Assembly: GCF_000737715.1 (NCBI RefSeq)
Contig: NZ_JPRN01000001.1
Location: 310,001 to 374,000 of the forward strand
DNA: 64,000 nt
Source of the DNA: Chryseobacterium sp. JM1
GTDB lineage: Bacteria > Bacteroidota > Bacteroidia > Flavobacteriales > Weeksellaceae
Reading direction: 5' to 3'
This document shows positions 8,624 to 16,806 of the stretch, piece after piece. A program made the position numbers and the translations under genes. The notes beneath the pieces are model-generated. The model searched no databases, was not told where the DNA came from, and worked only from the letters and a program-made list of their open reading frames with translations. The first letter of the stretch is position 1. Each line of letters begins with the position of its first letter.

Positions 8624-9661
8624 TCATCCACGAATAGATTTCATCGTCTGATCAAAACCATACTGCCACTGCATTTCCATGTCTTCTGCAAATTGTTCAT
8701 AGGTCCTCGGGAAAGAAAAATCAATCTCAAATTTTCCCCAATTAATTCCTTTTTTTAAATAATGTCCTTTTAAATCTTGTTTGATATTCGTTGTGTCAAT
8801 CTGGAAATTCGCTGAAAGTTTTTCAATCTCTGAAATTCTTTCATTACCACTGAAACCAAGTACAGCCCGGACAAAAGCTTCTTCAACAGAATTATATGCC
8901 TGTTTTTTTTCCATAATGACTTCGTCAGCAAGATGGTGAGCCAGTTCAGCAGGAATAAGATCAATTGCTCCGCCAGCGAAATATTTTCCCTGAAGATATA
9001 CCGGTTCTACGTAAAACATATCGGAAACGGAAATACGGGTACTTTCGAGTAGAGAAAGATCAGTTTTTATCATTGGAATTCTTTCTACAGTACTGTTCAT
9101 CATGTTTTCAGATGGGATGATGATTTGTTCAGGATTTATTTTTTCTGCCGTCTTTGGATCCGTCAAAATAATTTTCCGATAAAGCTTCCTGCCGTTTCTT
9201 TCCTGTCCTGCTTCTTTAGGATCAAAAAGAATTTCTGAACTGATGATAACGGTTGGGATCTCTTGGGAAAACTGAACGTTTTTTAAGGAGGGAAAAACTT
9301 CTGTTAAATCTTGAGGCATTTCCACCAGATATCTGCTGAAAACATCTTCAAGGTAGGGTGCATTTCTTTTGTCCAGCACTTTTTTTAATGAGAAAATCCC
9401 TATCTGTGAAAGTTTCTTATGCTTTGTCAAAACCGTACCGGATACAAATCTGAAATATTCTTCCGACTTTAAATATTCCTTTCGGGAAATAGTATCAGGA
9501 AAAACATTGATCACTGTTGCCGCAAAGGCTCCACCACACGAAGCAATCATTACATCAGGCTTTATATCCATTTCTTCCAAGGCGGCATAAATTCCGAGAT
9601 AAATCATGAGTCTGGTTCCGCCTCCTGAAAATAGAACAGCTCTTTTAAATTTTTCACTCAT
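8624..9661 (-). CDS. Patatin-like phospholipase family protein, catalytic Asp replaced
   Basis: The 345-aa protein has the patatin fold signatures: glycine-rich oxyanion loop SGGGTRLMIYLG (residues 12-23) and nucleophile motif IASCGG with Ser41. The second dyad element, normally DGG or DGA, reads FAGGAIDLIP here, so the catalytic Asp is Ala229 (codon GCT, read directly). The active site is therefore incomplete, and the protein may be a lipid-binding pseudoenzyme or use another acid. It starts 4 bp after the ynbB-like gene and is almost certainly cotranscribed with it. It has no signal peptide. A lipid role follows from fold and context only. Confidence 0.8.
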   Translation of the reverse strand: MSEKFKRAVLFSGGGTRLMIYLGIYAALEEMDIKPDVMIASCGGAFAATVINVFPDTISRKEYLKSEEYFRFVSGTVLTKHKKLSQIGIFSLKKVLDKRNAPYLEDVFSRYLVEMPQDLTEVFPSLKNVQFSQEIPTVIISSEILFDPKEAGQERNGRKLYRKIILTDPKTAEKINPEQIIIPSENMMNSTVERIPMIKTDLSLLESTRISVSDMFYVEPVYLQGKYFAGGAIDLIPAELAHHLADEVIMEKKQAYNSVEEAFVRAVLGFSGNERISEIEKLSANFQIDTTNIKQDLKGHYLKKGINWGKFEIDFSFPRTYEQFAEDMEMQWQYGFDQTMKSIRG

Positions 9662-9665
9662 GATT

Positions 9666-10469
9666 TTAATTTTTTACTAAAAGAGAAAGAATCCAGAAGA
9701 AAATAGGAGCATTGAAAATCAAACTGTCCATCCGGTCAAGAAGACCACCGTGTCCTGGAAGCAAGGTTCCTGTATCTTTTATTTCTGCTTTTCTTTTTAA
9801 ATAAGACATTAGCACATCGCCGAAAAATCCAAAAATACCAAGGATAAATCCTATAATTGTATTAACGAAAATATCTGTCTTCAGTAAGAAAAATCCTAAG
9901 AGGTTACTTAATATCACTGTAAGAAAAATACCGCCAATAAAGCCTTCCAAAGTTTTATTCGGACTTATTGTAGGCGTGATTTTATGTTTTCCGAAGAACT
10001 TACCCATCAGGTACTGAAAAACATCATTCAATTCAGTCACAACGACCACGAATATAATTGAATTCAATCCGGAAGCAGTTTCTCGGATGAATGATAAATG
10101 CGGAAAAGCAAACAGACAGACCAATAAAGCGATGAAGATTCCGTAAAGTTGTTTCAGGGCTGTTTTTAAAAGACGAAAATAGAGCAGAACGATAATGGAC
10201 AAAGCAGAACTGTATATAAAATAGTTGTCAATGGTGAAAAAATACAACAGAAAAAACAGTGCGGTTCCGACAAATAACGATGGAATAATACGGTTCGAAT
10301 TGATCTTGAACAGTCTTAAAAATTCAAAGAAACACTGAAAACTGATCCATGAAACAAAAAGCTTCATAGCGAGAGGGTGTGAGATTCCCAGCGCAAAAAC
10401 GATGATAATGCAGACCCATGTTTTTACCCTTAAAGGCACATCTGCAAATTTATTTTCTTCAGGCTTCAT
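9666..10469 (-). CDS. ynbB: CdsA-like phosphatidate cytidylyltransferase (YnbB-like)
   Basis: The 267-aa protein has about seven or eight membrane segments and the CdsA family motifs: SPNKTLEGFIGG near 165-176 and the C-terminal signature KDTGTLLPGHGGLLDRMDS (about 225-243), which holds the metal-binding Asp residues. CdsA makes CDP-diacylglycerol from phosphatidate and CTP. Its neighbour is a CDP-alcohol phosphotransferase, and the two genes overlap by 11 bp, so this copy probably supplies a dedicated CDP-lipid rather than being the housekeeping CdsA. The arrangement matches E. coli ynbA-ynbB. Confidence 0.88.
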   Translation of the reverse strand: MKPEENKFADVPLRVKTWVCIIIVFALGISHPLAMKLFVSWISFQCFFEFLRLFKINSNRIIPSLFVGTALFFLLYFFTIDNYFIYSSALSIIVLLYFRLLKTALKQLYGIFIALLVCLFAFPHLSFIRETASGLNSIIFVVVVTELNDVFQYLMGKFFGKHKITPTISPNKTLEGFIGGIFLTVILSNLLGFFLLKTDIFVNTIIGFILGIFGFFGDVLMSYLKRKAEIKDTGTLLPGHGGLLDRMDSLIFNAPIFFWILSLLVKN

Positions 10470-11061
10470 GCAGTGATTTCTTTAATCTGATATACGTACT
10501 GACGGTCAGCAGCATAATGATAAGGGCAAAAATATATTTTGAAATTCCTGAAATATCTGCTCCGAAAAATACAGCCAGTCCGTAGATTCCTAAGATCAAG
10601 GCGCGGTCGCTTTTACCCATCGGCCCATCGTAGCGGCGCTCTTTTCCAACGACTTTTCCTATCAGACCGGCAAATTCATTGATGATACTTAATATGATAA
10701 AGGTGACAATCAGGTATATACTTTCAGGCTGGAATTTAAGTAAAGGAAAAAAGATGATCACATCAGAAACGATGTCACCCACTTCGTTTAAAACTTCACC
10801 CAGTCTGCTGGTCTGGTTGAATTTTCTTGCCATCATGCCGTCCAGAGCATTCAACGCCATTCTTACAAGCAATCCGATGGGAAGGCTTAAAAAGAACCAT
10901 TTCGACAGATCTGCATTCCAGAACAACACTCCAATAATCACGGACAGTACTATGGAACTTACCGTGATCTGGTTGGCCGTCATATTTTTCCTGTGCAGGA
11001 ATAATAAAACCGGGGTGAGCAGCTGCTGGAATTTTGGTTTTAATTTATAAACGGAAATCAT
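10459..11061 (-). CDS. ynbA: CDP-alcohol phosphatidyltransferase-like protein (YnbA-like)
   Basis: The 200-aa protein has about five or six membrane segments and the CDP-alcohol phosphotransferase motif, normally DxxDGxxARx8GxxxDxxxD. Here it reads NALDGMMAR, eight residues, then GEVLNEVGD, so the first and third Asp are Asn; I checked this codon by codon at 10775-10860. My memory of E. coli YnbA is that it has the same NALDG and LNE stretches, so this looks like a subfamily trait and not decay. The family transfers a phosphatidyl group from CDP-diacylglycerol to an alcohol. The altered motif suggests an unusual acceptor or altered metal use (inference). It heads the ynb-like cluster. Confidence 0.86.
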   Translation of the reverse strand: MISVYKLKPKFQQLLTPVLLFLHRKNMTANQITVSSIVLSVIIGVLFWNADLSKWFFLSLPIGLLVRMALNALDGMMARKFNQTSRLGEVLNEVGDIVSDVIIFFPLLKFQPESIYLIVTFIILSIINEFAGLIGKVVGKERRYDGPMGKSDRALILGIYGLAVFFGADISGISKYIFALIIMLLTVSTYIRLKKSLHEA

Positions 11062-11091
11062 GATGGATAATTAACTGGTAACCGGCAATTA

Positions 11092-11598
11092 CTAAATAGC
11101 TTGAAAGTCCTTTATTATTACACAGTTTGAAATAATGATATCTCTAATGTAAGCTTTAACAGATTTAGGTTTGTGGTCTGCCACTCTTTCGTTATTTTTA
11201 AAAACAGAGATTTCAGAATGAGGATACATACAGTCAGTAGGGCAATGAATAATTTTAAAAGTATAATTGTCCCGAGAACCTTCCGGTGAAAAAGACTCAC
11301 TAAGAATATAATTTGAATTGATTTTTACAATTCCGTAATGTAGAAAGTGATCATCACAATCATTAGCCATTATATTAAAAAGAACATCATCAGCTTGAGA
11401 GTATTTTTCTCTGTTGCATGAGTCATCCTTTATTGGGAATATTGCCGCTGAAATCTCTTTCTCACTGATTTTGCTGCTATCTATAGAAATTCTTGTTCTT
11501 CTGAATAAATTTTCATTGATGAAATTTTCATCAATGGGTCTTGCATTCCAGTGTAATTCTGCTGGAATACAAATTTTTTCACAGGGATTCTGATCCAT
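11092..11598 (-). CDS. Orphan protein, unknown function (168 aa)
   Basis: I do not recognise this protein. It is hydrophilic with no signal peptide or membrane segment. It has cysteines in CEKIC near the start, in SCNREK, and in CPTDC near residue 118. The coding sequence is very AT-rich, and its start overlaps the end of the preceding gene by 20 bp, so the two form a translationally coupled pair. The pair sits between the ynb-like cluster and pyrG and may be a lineage-specific insertion. Confidence 0.6.
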   Translation of the reverse strand: MDQNPCEKICIPAELHWNARPIDENFINENLFRRTRISIDSSKISEKEISAAIFPIKDDSCNREKYSQADDVLFNIMANDCDDHFLHYGIVKINSNYILSESFSPEGSRDNYTFKIIHCPTDCMYPHSEISVFKNNERVADHKPKSVKAYIRDIIISNCVIIKDFQAI

Positions 11599-12130
11599 AT
11601 ATATTCTGTTTTAGAATATCCAGCAACTGTGGAAGCTGATCAGCCGTTAAATCCCAAGCTTTCCTTTTATTGTTTTTTATGTCTCTGATAAGAAGAACAA
11701 TGTCATTATCATGAAAAAACTCTATTAAATAATATTTATCATGGTAAATAAATTCTAATAGATAGCTTTCGGTAGTTTCTTTAGGTTCTATATTTTGAGG
11801 ACCTAGTATTGCCAAATATTTTTTTGTGATCTTAAGGCTGGATATAAGTTTGTTGGAATCAGTTTGTTCTACTATCATGTTTCTATTATGATATCTTGGA
11901 TATCCGTGTCTCAATTGAAACATGTATTTCCCCTTTTTTTTTAGTATGGTCATGCTCTTATTTTTTCTGTTTCCAGATAATAGAGGAAAACCTGAGTTTT
12001 GTGGATAGACATTTAAAATGATATTTTCAGATGAATCCTGAATTAGAATGTAGGTATATACACGCATCTTTTCATTGGATTCATCTGAAGTAGGAGTAAT
12101 TTTAATATTTTTTTTATCTATCGTTGACAT
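11579..12130 (-). CDS. Orphan protein, unknown function (183 aa)
   Basis: I do not recognise this 183-aa protein. It is rich in Lys, Asn and Ile, with no signal peptide or membrane segment. The middle (about 95-155) alternates hydrophobic residues, as in beta strands, for example YLLEFIYHDKYYLIEFF. The C-terminal part is helical (QLPQLLDILKQN). It overlaps the next gene by 20 bp and is the first gene of that pair. It diverges from pyrG across about 100 bp. Confidence 0.6.
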   Translation of the reverse strand: MSTIDKKNIKITPTSDESNEKMRVYTYILIQDSSENIILNVYPQNSGFPLLSGNRKNKSMTILKKKGKYMFQLRHGYPRYHNRNMIVEQTDSNKLISSLKITKKYLAILGPQNIEPKETTESYLLEFIYHDKYYLIEFFHDNDIVLLIRDIKNNKRKAWDLTADQLPQLLDILKQNIYGSESL

Positions 12131-12190
12131 TTTTGATACAGCTGATAATCAATAGTAAATATACTAATTAATTATAATAGAAACAAAAAA

Positions 12191-12221
12191 TTGACTTGTG
12201 TCTGTTTTTCCCATAACTTTG
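12191..12221 (+). promoter_or_regulatory. Consensus Bacteroidota promoter of pyrG
   Basis: TTG at 12191-12193, a 20-nt spacer, then TAACTTTG at 12214-12221, an exact match to TTG-N17-23-TAnnTTTG. The start codon at 12237 lies about 15 nt downstream, giving a very short leader. This excludes the upstream GTG at 12198 as the start. Confidence 0.85.
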
Positions 12222-12236
12222 CACAAACCTAATCTA

Positions 12237-13844
12237 ATGAGTAAAAAGAATACAAAGTACATCTTTGTGACAGGAGGTGTAACTTCATCTTTGGGAAAAG
12301 GAATCGTCTCTGCTTCTCTGGGACTTTTGTTAAAATCACGCGGTTTTAACGTAACGATCCAAAAACTGGATCCTTATATCAACATAGACCCGGGAACACT
12401 GAATCCATATGAACACGGAGAATGTTATGTAACCGAAGATGGCGCAGAAACGGATCTGGATTTAGGCCACTACGAGCGTTATCTTGATGCTCCTACATCC
12501 CAAAACAACAACGTTACGACAGGGAAAATCTACCAAACAGTTATCGAAAAAGAAAGAAAAGGAGATTTCTTAGGGAAAACAGTTCAGGTAATTCCTCATA
12601 TCACCAACGAGATTAAAAGAAGAATCAAAATGCTTTCCAAGCAGAACTACGATATCATCATCACTGAGATCGGAGGAACTGTAGGGGATATTGAATCTCT
12701 TCCATACATTGAAACTGTACGTCAGCTGAAATGGGAACTTGGTGAGAAAAATTCTATGGTGATTCACCTTACGCTGTTGCCTTACCTGGCTTCAAGCGGC
12801 GAATTGAAAACAAAACCTTCTCAGCATTCCGTTCGTCAGTTGATGGAAAGCGGAATCATGGCAGATGTTTTGGTTTGCAGAACGGAACACAATATTCCAA
12901 AAGATCAGCGAGCAAAATTAGCTCAGTTCTGTAATGTTTCTCTGGATAATGTTATTGAATGTAAAGATTTGGAAACGATCTATGAAGTTCCAATGTATCT
13001 TCAGAAACAGAATTTTGATGATGTAGTTTTAAAAGAGCTGGATCTGAAAAATGATAAAGAAGCTGATCTGAAAGACTGGAAAACTTTCCTTAAAAAATTC
13101 AAAAACCCTAAAAGAACTGTAGAAATTGCCTTAGTAGGAAAATATATTTCTCTGCAGGATTCTTATATTTCTATTGCTGAAGCTTTCAAACATGCCGGTG
13201 CAAGTCTTGAAACTGAAGTGAAAGTAAGATGGGTATATAGTGGAGATATCACCGCTGAAAATATTAAAGAGACTTTAGGTGGTGTAGACGGAATCCTTAT
13301 CGCTCCAGGTTTTGGCGATAGAGGAATTGAAGGGAAAGTACTTACAGCTCAATATGCAAGAGAGAATAAAGTTCCGATGTTGGGAATTTGTCTGGGAATG
13401 CAGATCATGACCATTGAATTTGCAAGAAATGTTCTTGGTCATTCAAAAGCCAACTCCATGGAATTTGATACTTCTACACCGGATCCTGTAATTTCTATCA
13501 TGGAAGAGCAGAAAAATGTAGTAGACAAAGGAGGTACAATGCGTCTTGGAGCATGGAAATGTTCACTGAAAAATGCGTCTAAGCTATATGATATCTATGG
13601 AGCTAAAAATATTTCTGAAAGACACCGTCACCGTTATGAATTCAACAGTGATTATCTTCAGGAATTTGAAAAGAATGGTTTCCTTGCAACAGGGACAAAC
13701 CCTGAAACCGGACTGGTAGAGGCTCTTGAAATGCCAGATCACCCGTTCTATGTAGGGGTGCAGTATCACCCGGAATATAAAAGTACAGTAGCAACGCCGC
13801 ATCCTCTGTTCAGAGCTTTTGTGAAGGCTTGCGAAAAGAAATAA
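12237..13844 (+). CDS. pyrG: CTP synthase
   Basis: PyrG makes CTP from UTP, ATP and glutamine, the last step of pyrimidine nucleotide synthesis. The start is ATG at 12237 (MSKKNTKYIFVTGG), giving 535 aa, the usual length; an in-frame GTG at 12198 falls inside the promoter. The synthetase domain has GGVTSSLGKGIVSASLG and the metal site in EIGGTVGDIES. The C-terminal glutaminase has the nucleophile Cys in LGICLGMQ and the His-Glu pair in YHPEY. It is monocistronic, with its own consensus promoter and a hairpin downstream. CTP also feeds the adjacent CdsA-type step, but this is not evidence of a functional link. Confidence 0.98.
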   Translation: MSKKNTKYIFVTGGVTSSLGKGIVSASLGLLLKSRGFNVTIQKLDPYINIDPGTLNPYEHGECYVTEDGAETDLDLGHYERYLDAPTSQNNNVTTGKIYQTVIEKERKGDFLGKTVQVIPHITNEIKRRIKMLSKQNYDIIITEIGGTVGDIESLPYIETVRQLKWELGEKNSMVIHLTLLPYLASSGELKTKPSQHSVRQLMESGIMADVLVCRTEHNIPKDQRAKLAQFCNVSLDNVIECKDLETIYEVPMYLQKQNFDDVVLKELDLKNDKEADLKDWKTFLKKFKNPKRTVEIALVGKYISLQDSYISIAEAFKHAGASLETEVKVRWVYSGDITAENIKETLGGVDGILIAPGFGDRGIEGKVLTAQYARENKVPMLGICLGMQIMTIEFARNVLGHSKANSMEFDTSTPDPVISIMEEQKNVVDKGGTMRLGAWKCSLKNASKLYDIYGAKNISERHRHRYEFNSDYLQEFEKNGFLATGTNPETGLVEALEMPDHPFYVGVQYHPEYKSTVATPHPLFRAFVKACEKK

Positions 13845-13873
13845 GGTAATACTATACCATAAACGTCTTATCA

Positions 13874-13912
13874 TAAACTCAGGCTGATTATTCTCAGCTT
13901 GAGTTTATTATA
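13874..13912 (+). terminator. Probable terminator after pyrG
   Basis: AAACTCAGGCTGA faces TCAGCTTGAGTTT across a six-base loop. The stem has one bulge and is followed by TATTATATA rather than a clean T-run, so efficiency is uncertain. Confidence 0.6.
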
Positions 13913-13952
13913 TAGTAACATGGTAATGCATAGAGTTTTGATAAAAAAACAG

Positions 13953-13960
13953 TATTTTTG
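13953..13960 (+). promoter_or_regulatory. Candidate -7 element upstream of yidC
   Basis: TATTTTTG fits TAnnTTTG and lies 63 bp before the yidC start. The only nearby TTG (13938-13940) is 12 nt away, too close, so the -33 element is not clear. Confidence 0.4.
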
Positions 13961-14023
13961 TCAGCTCAAAAAGTAGCATATTGTGATACTTGGGTTAAAT
14001 TTAAAATTTTAATATAAAATAAA

Positions 14024-15820
14024 ATGCAAGAAAACAAGGGAATCGATAAAAGTCAGATGATCAGTTTTGCGGTTTTATGTCTGGTTCTTTTCGGATTCAT
14101 GTTCTATTTCCAGAACAAGCAGTCGAAAGAAGAGCAGGTAAAAGCTCAGGAGCAGAAAATCGAGCAGGTAAAAAATGCTGTAAAACAGACTCAGGCCAAT
14201 AATATCAATCCAAATGTAACTCCTAGTGCCATTCAGACCGCCAGTTTGAAGAACAAAGAACTGAATGTGGAATTCTCAAGCTTAGGAGGACAGGTTTCTA
14301 AAGTACAGCTTTCGGAGTACAAAGCATATGATCATAAAACGGATAAGGCAGATCTTCCGCTTTATCTGATTGATAAAAAGAACTCCAACTACGGTTTTCA
14401 GTTTAAAGATAAAACCGGAAAAGTAATCAATACTAAAGACTTAGTTTTTACACCGGCTGTTAATGGGAATGCTGTAACGATGACAGCAGATCTTAATGGA
14501 GCGGTTATTCAGTTTATCTATACACTACTTCCAAAATATACATTAGATTTTAAAGTAAGAACAAAAGGGCTTGCCGCTGTTACTTCTGATAACAAAGCAG
14601 ACTTTATCTGGGATTACAGCGTAAGAAACTTAGAAAAGGGTAGAGCTCAGGAGCAGTCTCACTCTGAATTCTCATATGCTTTCAATAATTATAAAGACTA
14701 TGATTATGACGGAAGAACGGAAATGAGTGAGGAAAAAGAAACCCTTAACTGGATTGGTGTAAAACAGCAGTTTTTCTCTTCTGTAATTGAAGCTAAAAAC
14801 GGTTTCACGCAGAGTAAAGGGAATCAGGAAGCTATCGAAGAAGGTGAATATCTGAAGAAACTTAATTTTGAAGGATTCGTACAGATGACTGGAAGCGAGC
14901 TTAATCAGGATTTTACGTGGTACTTTATGCCACTTGATTTACCACTGTTAAAATCTTACGACAAAAACTTTGACGAAATCTTACCATTAGGATGGTCGTT
15001 TATCGGATGGATGAACCGTGGGTTCTTTATGCCAATGTACAACCTTATTGCAGGTTGGGGACTTACAGCAGGTTGGGTGATCTTCTTGATGACGATCATT
15101 GTAAAACTGATCTTATCACCAATTATGTATAAGCAGCATAAGCTAAGTGCGATGATGAAAGTGATTCGTCCGGAGATTGACGAGGTAAATGCTAAGCTAA
15201 AAGATGCAGATCCAATGAAGAAGCAGCAGGCTACCATGGAAATCTACCGAAAGGCGGGTGTGAATCAGATGGCGGGATGTCTTCCGGCATTGGTGCAGAT
15301 TCCGATCTTCTATGCCTTATTCCGATTCTTCCCGAACTTTATTGATCTTAGAGGACAGGGATTCTGGTTTGCAAAAGATTTGACAGCTTATGATGATTTG
15401 ATTAAACTACCATTTAAGATTCCTTTCTTAGGAGATCATTTAAGTGTTTTTGCATTAGCATGTACGATCGTAATCTTAATTTATACTGTAATGACTTCAG
15501 GAAATATGCAGCAGCCTCAACAGGAGGGAATGCCAAACATGAAAGTTTTGATGTATATCTTCCCGATTACATTCCTGTTCTTCCTGAATACATCAGCTTC
15601 AGGTCTTTCCTGGTATTATTTTGTATCGAATGCGATTAACATTTTAATTATCCTGGTTATTAAATACGTGATACTGGATGAAAAGAAAATCCATGCACAG
15701 ATCCAGGCGAATAAAGAGAAACCAAAATCTGAAGGAAAGTTCCAGAAGAAAATGAGAGAGATGATGGAGAAAGCTCAGGATCAACAGAAGATTCAGGAGC
15801 AGCAGAGAAAAAAGAAATAA
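14024..15820 (+). CDS. yidC: Membrane protein insertase YidC
   Basis: YidC inserts proteins into the inner membrane, alone or with SecYEG. The 598-aa product has the Gram-negative layout: an N-terminal membrane anchor (about residues 10-28), a linker rich in Gln and Lys, a large periplasmic beta domain (about 75-330), and five C-terminal membrane segments of the 60KD_IMP core with the conserved Arg-bearing IVKLILSPIMYKQHKLSA region and GCLPALVQIPIFYALF. A basic tail rich in Lys and Gln ends RKKK, as is common for ribosome contact. Length is normal. Confidence 0.97.
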   Translation: MQENKGIDKSQMISFAVLCLVLFGFMFYFQNKQSKEEQVKAQEQKIEQVKNAVKQTQANNINPNVTPSAIQTASLKNKELNVEFSSLGGQVSKVQLSEYKAYDHKTDKADLPLYLIDKKNSNYGFQFKDKTGKVINTKDLVFTPAVNGNAVTMTADLNGAVIQFIYTLLPKYTLDFKVRTKGLAAVTSDNKADFIWDYSVRNLEKGRAQEQSHSEFSYAFNNYKDYDYDGRTEMSEEKETLNWIGVKQQFFSSVIEAKNGFTQSKGNQEAIEEGEYLKKLNFEGFVQMTGSELNQDFTWYFMPLDLPLLKSYDKNFDEILPLGWSFIGWMNRGFFMPMYNLIAGWGLTAGWVIFLMTIIVKLILSPIMYKQHKLSAMMKVIRPEIDEVNAKLKDADPMKKQQATMEIYRKAGVNQMAGCLPALVQIPIFYALFRFFPNFIDLRGQGFWFAKDLTAYDDLIKLPFKIPFLGDHLSVFALACTIVILIYTVMTSGNMQQPQQEGMPNMKVLMYIFPITFLFFLNTSASGLSWYYFVSNAINILIILVIKYVILDEKKIHAQIQANKEKPKSEGKFQKKMREMMEKAQDQQKIQEQQRKKK

Positions 15821-15837
15821 GAAAATAAATCTATAAT

Positions 15838-15873
15838 AAAAAAGAGAAGCAAAATTTGCTTCTCTTTTTTATT
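15838..15873. terminator. Bidirectional terminator between yidC and rnhB
   Basis: AAAGAGAAGCAAA and TTTGCTTCTCTTT form a perfect 13-bp stem with T-tracts on both sides. It sits between the convergent yidC and rnhB genes. Confidence 0.92.
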
Positions 15874-15906
15874 TGTATCGAATTTTGATCGAAAGAAATG
15901 CTCTAA

Positions 15907-16491
15907 TTAGTCATATTTTAATCTGAAGGATTGTCTGTGGTGTTTTGTGGGGCCATACTTTATAAGAGCTTGCTGATGTGCTTTTGTGGCATATCCGAAG
16001 TTGGTGTTCCAGCTGTATTCCGGGTGCTCTTTGTGGAGTTCGATCATTAATTTATCCCTGTAGTTTTTGGCAAGAATAGAAGCTGCTGCAATGGACAGAA
16101 CTTTTGAGTCCCCTTTTATAATGCACTGATGAGGAATAAAATTATAAGGATGGAATTTATTTCCGTCGACTAAAATTAGCTCGGGTATTATCGTTAATTG
16201 ATCCAGCGCCCTGTGCATAGCATGGATACTTGCATTAAGAATATTGTGCTCGTCTATAAACTCCGGAGGCAGCTCAGCAATAGCGTAATTTTTTACATTA
16301 TCCTTAATATAGCTGTCCAGTTCCATTCTTGTTTTGAACGTTAACTTCTTTGAGTCATTGACAAGATTTTGCTGGAAACTGTCATCCAGAATAACTGCTG
16401 CGGCCACTACAGGTCCGCTAAGGCATCCTCTGCCCACTTCGTCACATCCTGCCTCAATGTAAAGATCTGTCCACTTTTGCAATAAATCCAT
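15907..16491 (-). CDS. rnhB: Ribonuclease HII
   Basis: RNase HII removes misincorporated ribonucleotides and RNA primers from DNA. The 194-aa product starts with the catalytic pair in GCDEVGRGCLSGPVVAAAV (Asp17, Glu18). It continues with the third acidic residue in LILVDGNKFHP and the KGDSKVLSIAAASILAKNYRD signature with the fourth. A conserved Tyr occurs in the C-terminal NFGYATKAH. Length and start are normal. It is convergent with yidC and followed by the shared terminator. Confidence 0.97.
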   Translation of the reverse strand: MDLLQKWTDLYIEAGCDEVGRGCLSGPVVAAAVILDDSFQQNLVNDSKKLTFKTRMELDSYIKDNVKNYAIAELPPEFIDEHNILNASIHAMHRALDQLTIIPELILVDGNKFHPYNFIPHQCIIKGDSKVLSIAAASILAKNYRDKLMIELHKEHPEYSWNTNFGYATKAHQQALIKYGPTKHHRQSFRLKYD

Positions 16492-16745
16492 ATAATTATT
16501 TATATCATTTCATAAATGAGGTGTAAAATTAGTAAAAATTGCATTTTGAGGTGAAGTGTATTTTTTTTATATAAATATTGTGTTTAATAAATATATTGCT
16601 TCTTTTTAACACAATGGTTGTATAGTGTTAAATGGTAGTTGTTTTGATTGTTTTTAAATAATATGCTTTTTTAATTGATATATTTCTAAGTATTTAACTT
16701 ATTGTTGCTTTCTTGTTTGTTAATTAAATATTTTTAACGAAATAT
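16492..16745. other. AT-rich intergenic region before the first susC
   Basis: About 250 bp of extremely AT-rich sequence with no open reading frame of note. It separates rnhB from the divergent susC-like gene. I see only the promoter at its right edge; the AT-richness may itself aid promoter function. Confidence 0.5.
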
Positions 16746-16776
16746 TTGGTGATTTTAAGAAAGTTTCACATATTTG
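16746..16776 (+). promoter_or_regulatory. Shared SusCD promoter block, copy 1
   Basis: TTG at 16746-16748, a 20-nt spacer and CATATTTG (one mismatch from TAnnTTTG) make a promoter. From 16749 the sequence GTGATTTTAAGAAAGTTT is identical to the block before the second susC (21825), with 26 of 28 positions matching through ATTTG. Spacer identity beyond the core elements suggests a common operator or sigma preference. Confidence 0.7.
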
Positions 16777-16806
16777 CAATCATAAAAAAAAATAATCAAT
16801 TTAAAT

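Noticed and set aside
10679..11050. 123-aa ORF antisense to the ynbA-like gene
   Set aside because: It is a shadow frame; the minus-strand gene has the family motif and operon spacing.
12198..12236. In-frame GTG start upstream of pyrG
   Set aside because: It lies inside the consensus promoter, and the usual MSKKNTKYIF start follows at 12237.
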